From JAGQVA01 sp033764335 (GTDB lineage Bacteria; Bacteroidota; Bacteroidia; J057), in contig JANRJC010000010.1 in assembly GCA_033764335.1 (NCBI GenBank), forward strand, positions 61,571 through 125,570: a stretch of 64,000 nt of DNA, read 5' to 3'. Positions 17,710 to 25,942 of the stretch are shown one piece after another (within the stretch, counting starts at the first letter, position 1; every line of letters starts with the position of its first letter). The position numbers and the translations under genes were made by a program. The notes beneath the pieces were generated by a model. The model saw only the letters and a list, made by a program, of their open reading frames with translations, ran no database searches and had not been told where the DNA came from.

Positions 17710-19040
17710 GCTGCATTTTGTTTGAGGGCTTCAATTACGTGTAAACGGGACATACGCCAGGCCGGCAACAGTCCCGAAAGAATACCGAAAAAGAGAGTGA
17801 TGAAAAATCCATAAACAAAAACCGAAGGACTAAACGAAAGAATCACACCCCCCAGTACCTTACTAGTGTTTAGGGTATATATAAGCCAGATTGCCAGTAT
17901 AAGGCCAATAATACCGCCAATGAGGGTCAATAATACATTCTCAAACACAAACTGAATCAACAAATCTCGGGTTCTTGCACCAAATGCTTTTCTCACGCCG
18001 ATTTCGTCCGAACGTTCCAGAATCCGGGTAACGTTTACGTTGATCAGGTTGAGGGTAGGTATTAGCATAAAAAGGACTAACAAGCTGCCGACAATGCTGT
18101 ACAACCAGCGCAAGGCAACGGTTTTGTCATTTTCCGACAAAACTCTTAATGCAAATCCTTCCAAAAGAGTATGGGTTTGCAGGGTAAGTGTATTGTAATT
18201 TTCAGGGTCGGGCAACGGAATTACCGCGGCTTTACGGGCCACTTCTGCTTCCAGTTTTAAACGGTCGGCAGGGCGGGCGGAAAGGAAAGCGGCTTCAAAT
18301 CCTCCCATTAAACCCGGCTCCTTCAAAATACCCGGCTGAATATGGGTCAAGGGAAGATATACCTCCGCGTGAAGAAATCCTTTCGAATTACTGATCTCTT
18401 TCACGACTCCCACCACCCGAAATAACTGCCGGTTTAGGGCAATCTCCTGACCTAAAGCATTAACCCCGGATCCAAAATAAGCATCTCTTGCGGCATCACT
18501 GATGACGATCACCGGGCTTCGGTCGTCAACGGCCGGTTGTCGGTAGGGGTCGCCCTCCACAAACTCAAAATCAAAAATATCCCAATAATAACCGTCGGTG
18601 TAAAGGGTATTAAAGACGAGTTTTTTGTTGTTGATAAACAGGTCAAAACTCTGCGAAGGGCTAAAAAAAGAGGTGATTTCTGCATAAGGAACGTTGCGGA
18701 GGTATCTGTCCAGCAGGGAATAAGAGGCCGAAGAACTGCTATAATTGATGGTGCGTTCGCCGATATTGAGGGTTGTGTCATTGGCCATTACGCCATCAAT
18801 CGCTGTGCTGTCAATGATCCGGGTAGTATCGGGTAAAATTTGTTCCATCACCACCCGATTCAAAAAGGAGATTCGGTCGGATTTGCTCAGCGGGGGGTGA
18901 CTGCCGAGTTCGCTGTCAAAATACGCTGTCAGTACCATCAGTATCATCAGGGTAAAGCTGATCCCAAAAAGACTGATGAAGGTGAATAGTTTTTTTCGGC
19001 CCAAAACAATCCACGCGAGTTTGATATAGTTTTTTAGCAT
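17706..19040 (-). CDS. FtsX/MacB-type ABC transporter permease (first permease)
   Basis: The start is the ATG at 19038-19040 (MLKNYIKLAWIVLGRKK); a longer frame would run into the ATPase gene. One membrane helix is followed by a large periplasmic domain (MacB_PCD-like, about residues 45-290) and three C-terminal helices with the FtsX signature RSDEIGVRKAFGARTRDLLIQF. With the ATPase, the second permease, the adaptor and the TolC channel it forms a tripartite MacAB-TolC-like machine that would move a substrate from periplasm or inner membrane to the outside. The substrate cannot be read from the sequence. Confidence 0.85.
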   Translation of the reverse strand: MLKNYIKLAWIVLGRKKLFTFISLFGISFTLMILMVLTAYFDSELGSHPPLSKSDRISFLNRVVMEQILPDTTRIIDSTAIDGVMANDTTLNIGERTINYSSSSASYSLLDRYLRNVPYAEITSFFSPSQSFDLFINNKKLVFNTLYTDGYYWDIFDFEFVEGDPYRQPAVDDRSPVIVISDAARDAYFGSGVNALGQEIALNRQLFRVVGVVKEISNSKGFLHAEVYLPLTHIQPGILKEPGLMGGFEAAFLSARPADRLKLEAEVARKAAVIPLPDPENYNTLTLQTHTLLEGFALRVLSENDKTVALRWLYSIVGSLLVLFMLIPTLNLINVNVTRILERSDEIGVRKAFGARTRDLLIQFVFENVLLTLIGGIIGLILAIWLIYTLNTSKVLGGVILSFSPSVFVYGFFITLFFGILSGLLPAWRMSRLHVIEALKQNAA

Positions 19041-19062
19041 AGTCTGAATTTTCCGAAAAGAA

Positions 19063-19731
19063 TTACATAACCTGGCTGCCGTCAAAAAGTCTTACAATAC
19101 GATGGGTCTGGCGGGCAATATTTTCATCATGGGTAACCATCACAATGGTCGTCCGGGATTCTTTATTCAGCCGGAGGAGAATGTCCATAATTTCCTGCCC
19201 CATTACGCTGTCAAGGTTGCCGGTGGGTTCGTCGGCGAGAATAATACGGGGTTTTCCCACAATCGCCCGGGCGATGGCTACTCGCTGTTTTTGTCCGCCG
19301 GAAAGCTGGCTGGGACGATGCTGGGTTCGATGCCGCAACCCTACCTGCTCCAGGGCATCTTCGGCGAGGGATTTTCGCCGGGCGGAAAGCCCTTGCCTGC
19401 GGTAAATCAGGGGCAATTCTACATTGTCCACCACCGCCAGGTCATTGATCAGATGGAAACTCTGAAAAATAAACCCCAGGTTTTCGTTCCGGAATTTTGC
19501 CAGGCGGTGGTTGGTGTACGTCGAAAGGTCTTGTGAATCAAGGGTCACCGAACCCGATGAGGGGGCATCGAGCAAACCCATGATGTGCAACATTGTGCTT
19601 TTTCCGCAACCAGAAGGCCCCATCACGGATACAAATTCGCCCTCCGCAACTTCGAGGGAAATATTGTTGAGTGCCAGGGTTTCTACCGTCTGAGTGCGAT
19701 AGACTTTGTTTACATTTTGTAAGTGTATCAT
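19063..19731 (-). CDS. ABC transporter ATP-binding protein (MacB/LolD type)
   Basis: This is a complete 222-residue ABC ATPase: Walker A MGPSGCGKST, Q-loop FIFQSFHLI, signature LSGGQKQRVAIARAI, Walker B RIILADEPTG and H-loop VMVTHD. The FQSFHL/LP region places it in the MacB/LolD/FtsE group. The start is the ATG at 19729-19731 (MIHLQNVNKVYRT); upstream extension overlaps tolC and lacks family similarity. It powers the two permeases encoded directly downstream. Confidence 0.9.
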   Translation of the reverse strand: MIHLQNVNKVYRTQTVETLALNNISLEVAEGEFVSVMGPSGCGKSTMLHIMGLLDAPSSGSVTLDSQDLSTYTNHRLAKFRNENLGFIFQSFHLINDLAVVDNVELPLIYRRQGLSARRKSLAEDALEQVGLRHRTQHRPSQLSGGQKQRVAIARAIVGKPRIILADEPTGNLDSVMGQEIMDILLRLNKESRTTIVMVTHDENIARQTHRIVRLFDGSQVM

Positions 19732-19748
19732 ACTATTTGAGATAAAAG

Positions 19749-21206
19749 TCAGGGTAAAGGATGTTGAATCGGAGAATCGCCGAGAAAATCGTATAGTGTA
19801 AGCAAACGCAGTTGCTGTGCGGTTTGCCAAAATTCCCTTAGGCTGCTCATATAGGCTCTGCGGCTGAGGTCTTTGGCCCGCAAGCTCAGGGTCAGATCGG
19901 TTGTGCTGATTTCTCCGAGGCGGTAACGGTTTTGGGAAATGTCAAATTGCCGCTGCGCAATTTCCTGTGCCTGTTGTGCAAACTGAAGGGTTTCCTGCAC
20001 CTGCCGCCAGGCCCTCACTACCTGGCGTAATTCGTTTTCTAATTCCTGATTTTGCTGGTTGACCCATTCGGTCGTATAGGTCTGCTCCATTTGCATCAGC
20101 CGGGTTTCGGCTTTTCCTTTGCCCCAGTTCAGAAGTGGAAGGCTGAGTTCGAGCCAGATTCCCTGTTCGGACTGGGGATTTTGGTAAATGGGGGAAAACG
20201 TGGTTGCGCTTCCGGCATATCCTACGGAGGCTTGTACCGTAACCTGAAATCCATTTTCCGCTTTTATTCGTGCGGTTTGTTCGGCGGTTTCAAGCTGGCG
20301 GCGGCGCCAGGTTTCGTACTCCGGACGGCTGGCAGCGGCTCGTTGCAGAGCGGAGGAAATGTCCACCTCGGGCAGAGAATCTGCCTCGGGGCTTCGAAGA
20401 TAGATCTCAGACGGGTCTTCCATTCGCAGGAAATTTCGCAGCCGGGCAGCCGCAACCTGTACCGCCTGACTGGCATCGTTGGTGGCTTTCCGTGCGTTGA
20501 TCTGCTCCAGTTGAAGCTGAAGCAAATCATTTTCCGAAATTTTCCCCAACTCAAAACGCGCTTTCGCAATCCCGTAAAGGGTAAAACTGCTGGAAAGGTT
20601 GGCTTTGGCAAGCTCTCCGTCAATCTGGGCGAGTAGCAAATCAAAATACAAGGTAAGGGCTGCCTGACTCACAACTTCCAGGTCAAACTGATACTGTTTG
20701 GTGGCCTCCAGCATTCGCACCGGGTCGAGTTTTAACTGCCAGCGGGTGGGATTCCAGGCGGAAAAGGTTTGTTGCACCCCTATCCGAAAAGGCACACCGT
20801 TGTACCGCCGAAGGTCGCTGGCAAAATCGTCGTACTGCTGAAGATTGGATTGTACAAAAATATTTGTTCCGGTAGCGGCAAGGGTTTGGGACACGCCCAA
20901 AGCTAAAAAGGAGTTGTTATAGGAAATTCGCTGAAAGGCGATGGAGCCGTCGGGCTGGGTTGTCTGGGAAAAAGTATTGATATAATTGGGGACAGTACCG
21001 CTAAGGGTTACTTGTGGCAACAAGCCTGCGCGAAAGCTCTGGTGGCGGTATTGTGCCTGCGACCAGTCGGCACGCGCCCGAAAAGCCGGCAACGACTGAC
21101 GACGTGCCATTTCCAGTACGGTTTCCAGATCAAGTGTGTCCGGCTGCGCCGGGATAACGGACACAACCATCAGGCAACACCATAGAGATAAGCAGATTCG
21201 GATCAT
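19749..21206 (-). CDS. TolC-family outer-membrane efflux channel
   Basis: A signal peptide (MIRICLSLWCCLMVVSVIPAQP) precedes two homologous coiled-coil/strand repeats of the outer-membrane efflux protein family. Long amphipathic helices (NDLLQLQLEQINARKATNDASQA; ELENELRQVVRAWRQVQETLQF) and the FDISQNRYRLGEISTTDL signature are visible. The channel spans outer membrane and periplasm and docks with the adaptor whose gene overlaps its start by 4 bp. It ends 17 bp before the ABC ATPase start, consistent with one transcript. Confidence 0.9.
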   Translation of the reverse strand: MIRICLSLWCCLMVVSVIPAQPDTLDLETVLEMARRQSLPAFRARADWSQAQYRHQSFRAGLLPQVTLSGTVPNYINTFSQTTQPDGSIAFQRISYNNSFLALGVSQTLAATGTNIFVQSNLQQYDDFASDLRRYNGVPFRIGVQQTFSAWNPTRWQLKLDPVRMLEATKQYQFDLEVVSQAALTLYFDLLLAQIDGELAKANLSSSFTLYGIAKARFELGKISENDLLQLQLEQINARKATNDASQAVQVAAARLRNFLRMEDPSEIYLRSPEADSLPEVDISSALQRAAASRPEYETWRRRQLETAEQTARIKAENGFQVTVQASVGYAGSATTFSPIYQNPQSEQGIWLELSLPLLNWGKGKAETRLMQMEQTYTTEWVNQQNQELENELRQVVRAWRQVQETLQFAQQAQEIAQRQFDISQNRYRLGEISTTDLTLSLRAKDLSRRAYMSSLREFWQTAQQLRLLTLYDFLGDSPIQHPLP

Positions 21207-22450
21207 GGTTTGAGTTTGATTTGGTCGAGGTGTTGATAATCGCGCATATCGGAAAGAATGATTTTATCGCCGGGGCGAATATTTCCCTGAAGTTCGACGT
21301 ATTCGAGGCTGTTTAGTCCTACTTTTACCCGCTGTTTGCGGGCGAGGTCGCCTTCCACGACAAAAATGTCCTGCTCTTTTGCCCCGGTGAAAGCGGGGCC
21401 ATTGACGACGCGAAGGGCGTCGGCTTTGCGGTCGGTGATCACATACACCTCCACCTGCATATTCGGGCGAAGGGCCTCGGCGGAAGGGTTTTCCAGTGTC
21501 ACCTGAAATTGAAGGCTGTTTTGTTCCACAGCAGGGGCAATACTGGTAATCAATCCCGGTAAAACCTCGCGGTTGATCCGAACTTTTACCGGCAGGCCGA
21601 CCCGTATCCGGTCGGCGTAGAGGTCTGAACCGGTGCCCTCGATCCGGAAGCCGGACAAATTGGACAAACGCACAAGGGCTTCGCCCTCAGCGATATTTTT
21701 GCCGATGTCCTCGTTAATCCAGGTGATAACGCCTTCATTGGGCGCACGCAGGCGGGTCTCATTGAGTTTGCGGGCAAGTTCGGCGAGTCTTTTTTCCTGA
21801 ATTTGTACTTCGAGTTCGAGTTTCAGGCGGTCACTGGCGAGGGACTCTTTGCGGTAAGCGAGTTCGTTTTCAAGCTGGGATTTTTCGAGCCGGGCAATTT
21901 GAAGGGCGAGTTCGGCTTGTTTGACTTCCTCCTTGGCGGTACCGCCTACGGCTTGAAGCTGGCGCGCATCGGCGAGTTGGGCTTCGAGACGGGAGAGTTG
22001 CAGCGCCTTGATCTGGTCGCGAAGTTCGAGGTCGCGGAGGTCTTTGTCGTAAGTGAGTTTGAGGCTGGTCACATTGGTTTTGCGGAGTTCGAGTTCGTCG
22101 CCTAGTTGTTCGTATTGCAGACGGGTATATTCTTCGTCGAGTTCGAGGATAAGTTCGCCGGTTTTTACGCTGGTACCGGCGCGGTGCAATACTTTATTGA
22201 GCCTTGCGGTAATGGGCGAGGTGAGCAATTGCTCGTAAGCCGGTACGACCAGCCCGGTAGTGGAAATGGCGTTTTCGACTTCGCCCTGTTCGACCGTCGC
22301 AAACCGAAAAGAAGCACTTTCCGCCGAGGGCCGCAACAAGTACCGAAACAACATCGCCGCAAACACTAATCCCGGCACGATCAGCAAAAGCCGAAAAATC
22401 CGCCAGCGGCGGTCCTTGGTTTGTTGGGATTGAGAAATCGGGCTGTCCAT
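21203..22450 (-). CDS. HlyD/MacA-type periplasmic adaptor subunit
   Basis: An N-terminal membrane anchor (IFRLLLIVPGLVFAAMLFRYLL) is followed by split lipoyl-like halves around a long coiled coil (about 95-240; LEAQLADARQLQ, LRAPNEGVITWINEDIGKNI), a beta-barrel domain and a membrane-proximal domain. This is the membrane-fusion protein family that bridges the ABC permeases to TolC. It is the first gene of the operon. The intergenic DNA upstream carries a sigma-54-like promoter, which fits control by the NtrC-type regulator encoded six genes downstream. Confidence 0.9.
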   Translation of the reverse strand: MDSPISQSQQTKDRRWRIFRLLLIVPGLVFAAMLFRYLLRPSAESASFRFATVEQGEVENAISTTGLVVPAYEQLLTSPITARLNKVLHRAGTSVKTGELILELDEEYTRLQYEQLGDELELRKTNVTSLKLTYDKDLRDLELRDQIKALQLSRLEAQLADARQLQAVGGTAKEEVKQAELALQIARLEKSQLENELAYRKESLASDRLKLELEVQIQEKRLAELARKLNETRLRAPNEGVITWINEDIGKNIAEGEALVRLSNLSGFRIEGTGSDLYADRIRVGLPVKVRINREVLPGLITSIAPAVEQNSLQFQVTLENPSAEALRPNMQVEVYVITDRKADALRVVNGPAFTGAKEQDIFVVEGDLARKQRVKVGLNSLEYVELQGNIRPGDKIILSDMRDYQHLDQIKLKP

Positions 22451-22483
22451 CAGGAAAAAATCATAAGGTTATCCTTCCGAAAA

Positions 22484-22499
22484 GCCAAGACTCGTGCCG
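22484..22499 (-). promoter_or_regulatory. Sigma-54-like promoter of the exporter operon
   Basis: On the minus strand the element reads GGCACGAGTCTTGG, against the -24/-12 consensus GGCACG-N4-TTGC: the -24 part is perfect and the -12 part is off by one base. Initiation ~12 nt downstream would leave a leader of about 20 nt before the adaptor start at 22450. The presence of a sigma-54 activator gene in the same operon supports the assignment. Confidence 0.5.
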
Positions 22500-22553
22500 T
22501 TATGTAAAATATTGATTTTCAAATATTTATCTCAAAATCTCTTCGATAAAAGT

Positions 22554-22567
22554 GTTCGTTTCCGAAC
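22554..22567. promoter_or_regulatory. Candidate upstream activator site (dyad)
   Basis: A dyad GTTCG-N4-CGAAC lies about 60 bp upstream of the sigma-54-like -24 element, within the range used by NtrC-family enhancer sites. A second weaker dyad (TTTTCC/GGAAAA) lies just beside it near 22571-22586. Binding by the operon's own regulator is an inference. Confidence 0.35.
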
Positions 22568-22710
22568 GGTTTTTCCGAAAATGGAAAAGGCAAACGACAT
22601 AAAGGACAAAAAAATCCATACTGTGATAAAAATCATGCCTCCTACTGCTATCTGTCAATTTTTTTATCTTCCTTTTTTCAGAATATAGAAGTCATTAAAA
22701 AACACAAACC

Positions 22711-23220
22711 ATGTGGGTGCTCATTCTCACAACCGGGTTATTAGTGCTGCTTTTCGGACTTTTGTTAATGTCCCTGGAGTTGGAAATTAATACCCGAAAC
22801 GACATCTACGAAGTGCGACTCGGAAAAATCACTCGTGCAAACTTGGTGATCACGGAAGGCGGTGAGATTGGCTTGAACTATAAATTTTTCTGGAAAACCC
22901 GGTTCCTGCCTCTTTATCCGGAAGCCCATTTTCCGCAAAAGAAAACCCCCAAAAGCCCCCCAAAAAAGAAAAAAATCACGGTTAAACATATTCTGCAAAG
23001 AATACTTTCGGTTATAAAGTCCTTTCGGGTGAGGCGTTTGCACGCAGACATTGATGCCGAAGATTATGTTCTAAATGCCTATTTGTTTCCGCTGTTTTTT
23101 ATGATTAAAACCCAAACCGGCAAGGATATAAAGATCAATTTTTCGGGCCGCAACGAGGCCGATATTCTGATAAAAAACAATTTACTGCGCATGGGGCTGG
23201 CATTTCTCAGATACAAATGA
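22711..23220 (+). CDS. Membrane-anchored protein resembling YtfI (DUF2953)
   Basis: The protein has one N-terminal membrane helix (MWVLILTTGLLVLLFGLLLMS), a short beta-rich part and a proline/lysine-rich linker (PQKKTPKSPPKKKK). It then has a domain with RVRRLHADIDAEDYVLNAYLFPLFF and a C-terminal stretch INFSGRNEADILIKNNLLRMG. Topology and tail fit DUF2953/YtfI of Firmicutes, where the gene sits beside ytfJ; here too a YtfJ-type gene follows (37 bp gap). The family call is moderate. The biochemical function is unknown even in Bacillus. Confidence 0.55.
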   Translation: MWVLILTTGLLVLLFGLLLMSLELEINTRNDIYEVRLGKITRANLVITEGGEIGLNYKFFWKTRFLPLYPEAHFPQKKTPKSPPKKKKITVKHILQRILSVIKSFRVRRLHADIDAEDYVLNAYLFPLFFMIKTQTGKDIKINFSGRNEADILIKNNLLRMGLAFLRYK

Positions 23221-23257
23221 TTACAACCTTATATAACACATCCTAAAAATTACCGCT

Positions 23258-23632
23258 ATGAACACAAATTTTGATGACCTTCTGAGCAAAATCACCGAGT
23301 TTCTGAAAAATGAAACAAAAACTGAAACGGTTATTGGTGAACAATTCAAACTGGGCGAATACGAATGTATTCCCGTTATGCGCGTGGGTCTGGGATTCGG
23401 CTTTGGCGAAGGAGAAGGCGAAGACAAAAAAACAGCCCATGGAATGGGCGGCGGTGCAGGTGCAGGCTTTGGTATGGAACCCATGGGGTTTTTAGCAACC
23501 CGTGGCAGCGAAATCACCTTTGTCCCCACCAGACACGCCCGTGGCCTTACCGTAGCGTTGGAAAAACTTCCCGACGTATTAGCCAAGTACTTTGACAGCA
23601 CAAAAAAACCTGAAAAAATCTCGGTCAACTAA
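23258..23632 (+). CDS. GerW/YtfJ-family protein
   Basis: A 124-residue protein with the YtfJ/GerW layout: helical N-terminus (FDDLLSKITEFLKNETKTETVIGEQFKLGEY), a VRVG-like strand (IPVMRVGLGFGFGEGEGE), a glycine-rich centre (HGMGGGAGAGFGMEPMGFLA) and the closing part FVPTRHARGLTVALEKLPDVL. In Bacillus the family is linked to spores, but it occurs widely in organisms that do not sporulate, with unknown role. Pairing with the preceding DUF2953-like gene repeats the ytfI-ytfJ order. A strong terminator follows. Confidence 0.8.
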   Translation: MNTNFDDLLSKITEFLKNETKTETVIGEQFKLGEYECIPVMRVGLGFGFGEGEGEDKKTAHGMGGGAGAGFGMEPMGFLATRGSEITFVPTRHARGLTVALEKLPDVLAKYFDSTKKPEKISVN

Positions 23633-23673
23633 ACATTCATGACCTGCAAGAGGATTGTTGATATCTTCACGCA

Positions 23674-23708
23674 AAAACGGCCTTCGGATTCCGAAGGCCG
23701 TTTTTTTT
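23674..23708 (+). terminator. Strong intrinsic terminator after the YtfJ-like gene
   Basis: A perfect 14-bp stem (23674-23687 with 23691-23704, loop ATT) runs into eight T residues. It ends the two-gene YtfI/YtfJ-like unit. Confidence 0.9.
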
Positions 23709-23863
23709 GAGGAGGTGAGGGAGGCGAAGTATTATATTTGCCTTGATATTTTGTAATATTTAGAAAAAACTAATGGGAGGAAATATAAGCATAGTATCTA
23801 ACCAAAGCTTACCCATTTTATGCATTTTTAGCTTCATCAACAAGGAGTGATTATAAAAATTTG

Positions 23864-23871
23864 TATCTTTG
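23864..23871 (+). promoter_or_regulatory. Bacteroidota -7 element of the DUF2281 gene
   Basis: TATCTTTG matches the TAnnTTTG consensus exactly. Transcription starting about seven bases downstream would leave out the ATG at 23873, so this element supports the ATG at 23894 as the start. No convincing -33 TTTG element is visible. Confidence 0.55.
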
Positions 23872-23893
23872 AATGGTTAAGTTTGAATGTATC

Positions 23894-24112
23894 ATGTTAC
23901 AAAAACTAATATTACAAGAAATACAACTCTTACCAGAGTTTGCACAAATGGAGGTTTTTAATTTCTTACTTTTTGTAAAAAGTAAATATATCGAAATACC
24001 ACCTGTGCAAAAAGAAAAGGGGAAACGCCCTAGATTTGGATGTGGTAGTGTAAAAATTACGATGACCAAAGATTTTGATGCTCCATTAGAAGACTTTAAA
24101 GACTATATGTAA
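23894..24112 (+). CDS. DUF2281-family antitoxin-like protein, orphan
   Basis: The 72-residue protein shows the DUF2281 pattern: N-terminal helices (LQEIQLLPEFAQMEVFNFLLFVKSK) and the conserved tail FGCGSVKITMTKDFDAPLEDFKDYM. Family members are usually the antitoxin partner of a downstream PIN-domain toxin. Here no toxin follows: the next feature is a terminator and tRNA-Leu on the other strand. Either the toxin was lost or this member works alone. The start at 23894 is favoured over 23873 because of the promoter position. Confidence 0.75.
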   Translation: MLQKLILQEIQLLPEFAQMEVFNFLLFVKSKYIEIPPVQKEKGKRPRFGCGSVKITMTKDFDAPLEDFKDYM

Positions 24113-24140
24113 TGCGAATGTTTTGGATACCCCCCCACAC

Positions 24141-24173
24141 AAAAAAAGCCCCCGAAAATCTCCGGAGGCTTTA
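24141..24173 (-). terminator. Terminator of tRNA-Leu
   Basis: On the minus strand a GC-rich 10-bp stem with one wobble pair is followed by a run of seven T residues. It begins four bases after the tRNA 3' end. Confidence 0.85.
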
Positions 24174-24176
24174 AAA

Positions 24177-24262
24177 TACCCGAGACCGGAATCGAACCGG
24201 TACGAACATTGCTGTTCACAAGATTTTAAGTCTTGCGTGTCTACCTGTTTCACCACTCGGGC
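24177..24262 (-). tRNA. tRNA-Leu (UAA)
   Basis: The 86-nt class II cloverleaf has an acceptor stem GCCCGAG/CTCGGGT (closing G-U pair), a D arm, an anticodon loop CTTAAAA with anticodon UAA, a long variable arm (GAACAGCAATGTTC) and a T arm GGTTCGATTCC. CCA is not encoded. It lies 65 bp downstream of the sulfur-uptake operon and has its own terminator. Confidence 0.95.
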
Positions 24263-24327
24263 GTTTCGATCAGTAGTTGGGCAAAGGTAAATCTACCTCT
24301 CTGTTTTCGCAAGAAAAAATTTCCGCA

Positions 24328-24825
24328 TTAGTGGGGTAAGTACTGCCGCACCATGCCGTAAACCCATGTGCCCAAAACGGCGCTCAGGATTACTACGAGG
24401 AAAACCGTGATCCCGTTTCCTACCAATATATACAACGGCCCCGGACATGCGCCGGTCAGCGCCCAGCCCATTCCGAATATCGTGCCGCCAAACAAATACC
24501 GCGGTACGCTAAAAGTTTTTTCCGGCAGGATGATCGGTTCGCCGTGGATGGACTTGACTTTGTATTTTTTGAGTAAATACACCAGTATTATGCCCAACAC
24601 GACTGCCGAGCCGATAATGCCGTACATGTGAAAAGCCTGAAAACGAAACATCTCCTGAATCCGATACCACGAGATAGCCTCAGACTTGGTCAGAATAATC
24701 CCAAACAGGATACCCACAATCAGGTAGGCAAAATATCCTTTAAAGGGGTTGGTTTTTTCGGGAGTGACTGCGACATGGCCGCACTCTTCCGCATCTATCA
24801 TCACAAGGTTTTTTTCGGTATTCAT
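24328..24825 (-). CDS. YeeE/YedE-family (DUF6691-like) membrane protein
   Basis: Four membrane helices and the motif FGGTIFGMGWALTGACPGPLY are diagnostic of the C-terminal half-type YeeE/YedE proteins, with Cys in the GACPGP turn. These half-size proteins work in pairs to import thiosulfate or similar sulfur compounds. The partner half is encoded 4 bp upstream, and a rhodanese lipoprotein begins the operon, which supports the sulfur role. Confidence 0.85.
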   Translation of the reverse strand: MNTEKNLVMIDAEECGHVAVTPEKTNPFKGYFAYLIVGILFGIILTKSEAISWYRIQEMFRFQAFHMYGIIGSAVVLGIILVYLLKKYKVKSIHGEPIILPEKTFSVPRYLFGGTIFGMGWALTGACPGPLYILVGNGITVFLVVILSAVLGTWVYGMVRQYLPH

Positions 24826-24829
24826 ATCC

Positions 24830-25393
24830 TCAAATTTTTGCGAGGTAAGGGAAAATCAAATGGGTGACAAACAATCCGCCCAGAAAAAAGCCGACAACGG
24901 CAAGTAGGGAAGAAACCTGAAGGTTGGACAGACCGGTGATGGCATGTCCGGAAGTACACCCTGCCGCGTAGCGGGTGCCAAATCCCACCAAAAATCCTCC
25001 CAAAACGATGAATATTACACCTTTAACACTCAACAGCGCATTCCACGAAAAAATTTCCGGCGGTGCCAGATGCTGGGCATCCGTGCTGAATCCCAACGAC
25101 CCAAGATCGGAAATCGTAGCCGAGGAAAGTTGAATCGGCTCCGGATCGGAGAGCAGCGTAGCGGCAATCATGCCGCCGATAAGCGCGCCCGCCACAAAGA
25201 CCAGATTCCATATCTGATCCTGCCAGCGGTATTGAAAAAAGGGATTGGTTTTACCGGCACCTCCGATCGCGCAGAGATCGCGCAAAGTCGAGGAAACGCC
25301 AAAGGTTTTGCCCATATAGAGCATCAAACCTAATATCAACGTGAGCAAAGGCCCCGAAACATACCAGGGCCAGCCGCTTTTTAGTATATCCAT
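24830..25393 (-). CDS. YeeE/YedE-family thiosulfate-type transporter half
   Basis: This half contains about five membrane helices and the hallmark GGFLVGFGTRYAAGCTSGHAITGL. Its cysteine is thought to relay thiosulfate through the channel in the TsuA family. The start is the ATG at 25391-25393 (MDILKSGWPW); a TTG three codons earlier is less likely. It is sandwiched between the rhodanese gene and the second half-transporter gene, with almost no spacing, so the three are probably cotranscribed. Confidence 0.85.
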   Translation of the reverse strand: MDILKSGWPWYVSGPLLTLILGLMLYMGKTFGVSSTLRDLCAIGGAGKTNPFFQYRWQDQIWNLVFVAGALIGGMIAATLLSDPEPIQLSSATISDLGSLGFSTDAQHLAPPEIFSWNALLSVKGVIFIVLGGFLVGFGTRYAAGCTSGHAITGLSNLQVSSLLAVVGFFLGGLFVTHLIFPYLAKI

Positions 25394-25402
25394 GATGATC
25401 AA

Positions 25403-25864
25403 TTAGTTGTTAGGGGTTACCAGGGGTTTTCCACTTGCTTTCCATTGGGTCAAACCGCCTTTTAAATCATAAATTTCCTTAAAACCCATTTTTTTCAACA
25501 TCTCTGCACTTTGGCCGCTCCTCCCGCCTTTCGCACAATACACAAAAACGGGTTTTGAAGGATCCAATGTCGAAAGCTGTTCTTTAAAATCGGGCGACTG
25601 AATATCCATGTTTTGGGCTTCAGCGATATAACCGGAAGCGACTTCACCGGGGGTACGCACGTCTATCAACTGTGCACCGGGATTGGCCTGAAGTTTTTCC
25701 ATAAATCCCTGGGGATCGAGAATTTGGGTTATTTGAGTGGGTTTCGTTGTTTCAATCGTTTTTTCCGGCTCGGCGGAAGTGGTTTGCTGAGACTTAGACT
25801 CACAAGCAGTCAGCATCAGCAGGATAACAGAAAGAAGCGGAAGGGAAATCAGTTTTTTCATCAT
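25403..25864 (-). CDS. Rhodanese-domain lipoprotein
   Basis: The start MMKKLISLPLLSVILLMLTAC gives a lipoprotein signal with the lipobox LTAC. The mature protein is one rhodanese domain (QLIDVRTPGEVASGYI) with active-site loop CAKGGRSGQ; the catalytic cysteine is intact. It probably moves sulfane sulfur in the periplasm for, or from, the YeeE/YedE pair encoded downstream. A longer frame starting at 25927 passes through the promoter and is unlikely. A -7 element TATTTTTG lies at 25890-25897 on the minus strand. Confidence 0.85.
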   Translation of the reverse strand: MMKKLISLPLLSVILLMLTACESKSQQTTSAEPEKTIETTKPTQITQILDPQGFMEKLQANPGAQLIDVRTPGEVASGYIAEAQNMDIQSPDFKEQLSTLDPSKPVFVYCAKGGRSGQSAEMLKKMGFKEIYDLKGGLTQWKASGKPLVTPNN

Positions 25865-25889
25865 ATACGGGTTTCTTAATTCGAACGTA

Positions 25890-25897
25890 CAAAAATA
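25890..25897 (-). promoter_or_regulatory. -7 element of the rhodanese-YeeE operon
   Basis: TATTTTTG on the minus strand matches TAnnTTTG and lies 26 bp before the ATG at 25864. The divergent M42 peptidase promoter is 12 bp away, so the two promoters overlap back to back. Confidence 0.5.
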
Positions 25898-25908
25898 GTA
25901 AATTTTTC

Positions 25909-25916
25909 TACCTTTG
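25909..25916 (+). promoter_or_regulatory. -7 element of the M42 peptidase gene
   Basis: TACCTTTG matches TAnnTTTG exactly and lies 26 bp before the ATG at 25943. The -33 region has no clear TTTG. Confidence 0.5.
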
Positions 25917-25942
25917 TCATTCACCACAAAGTAACCCCTTTT

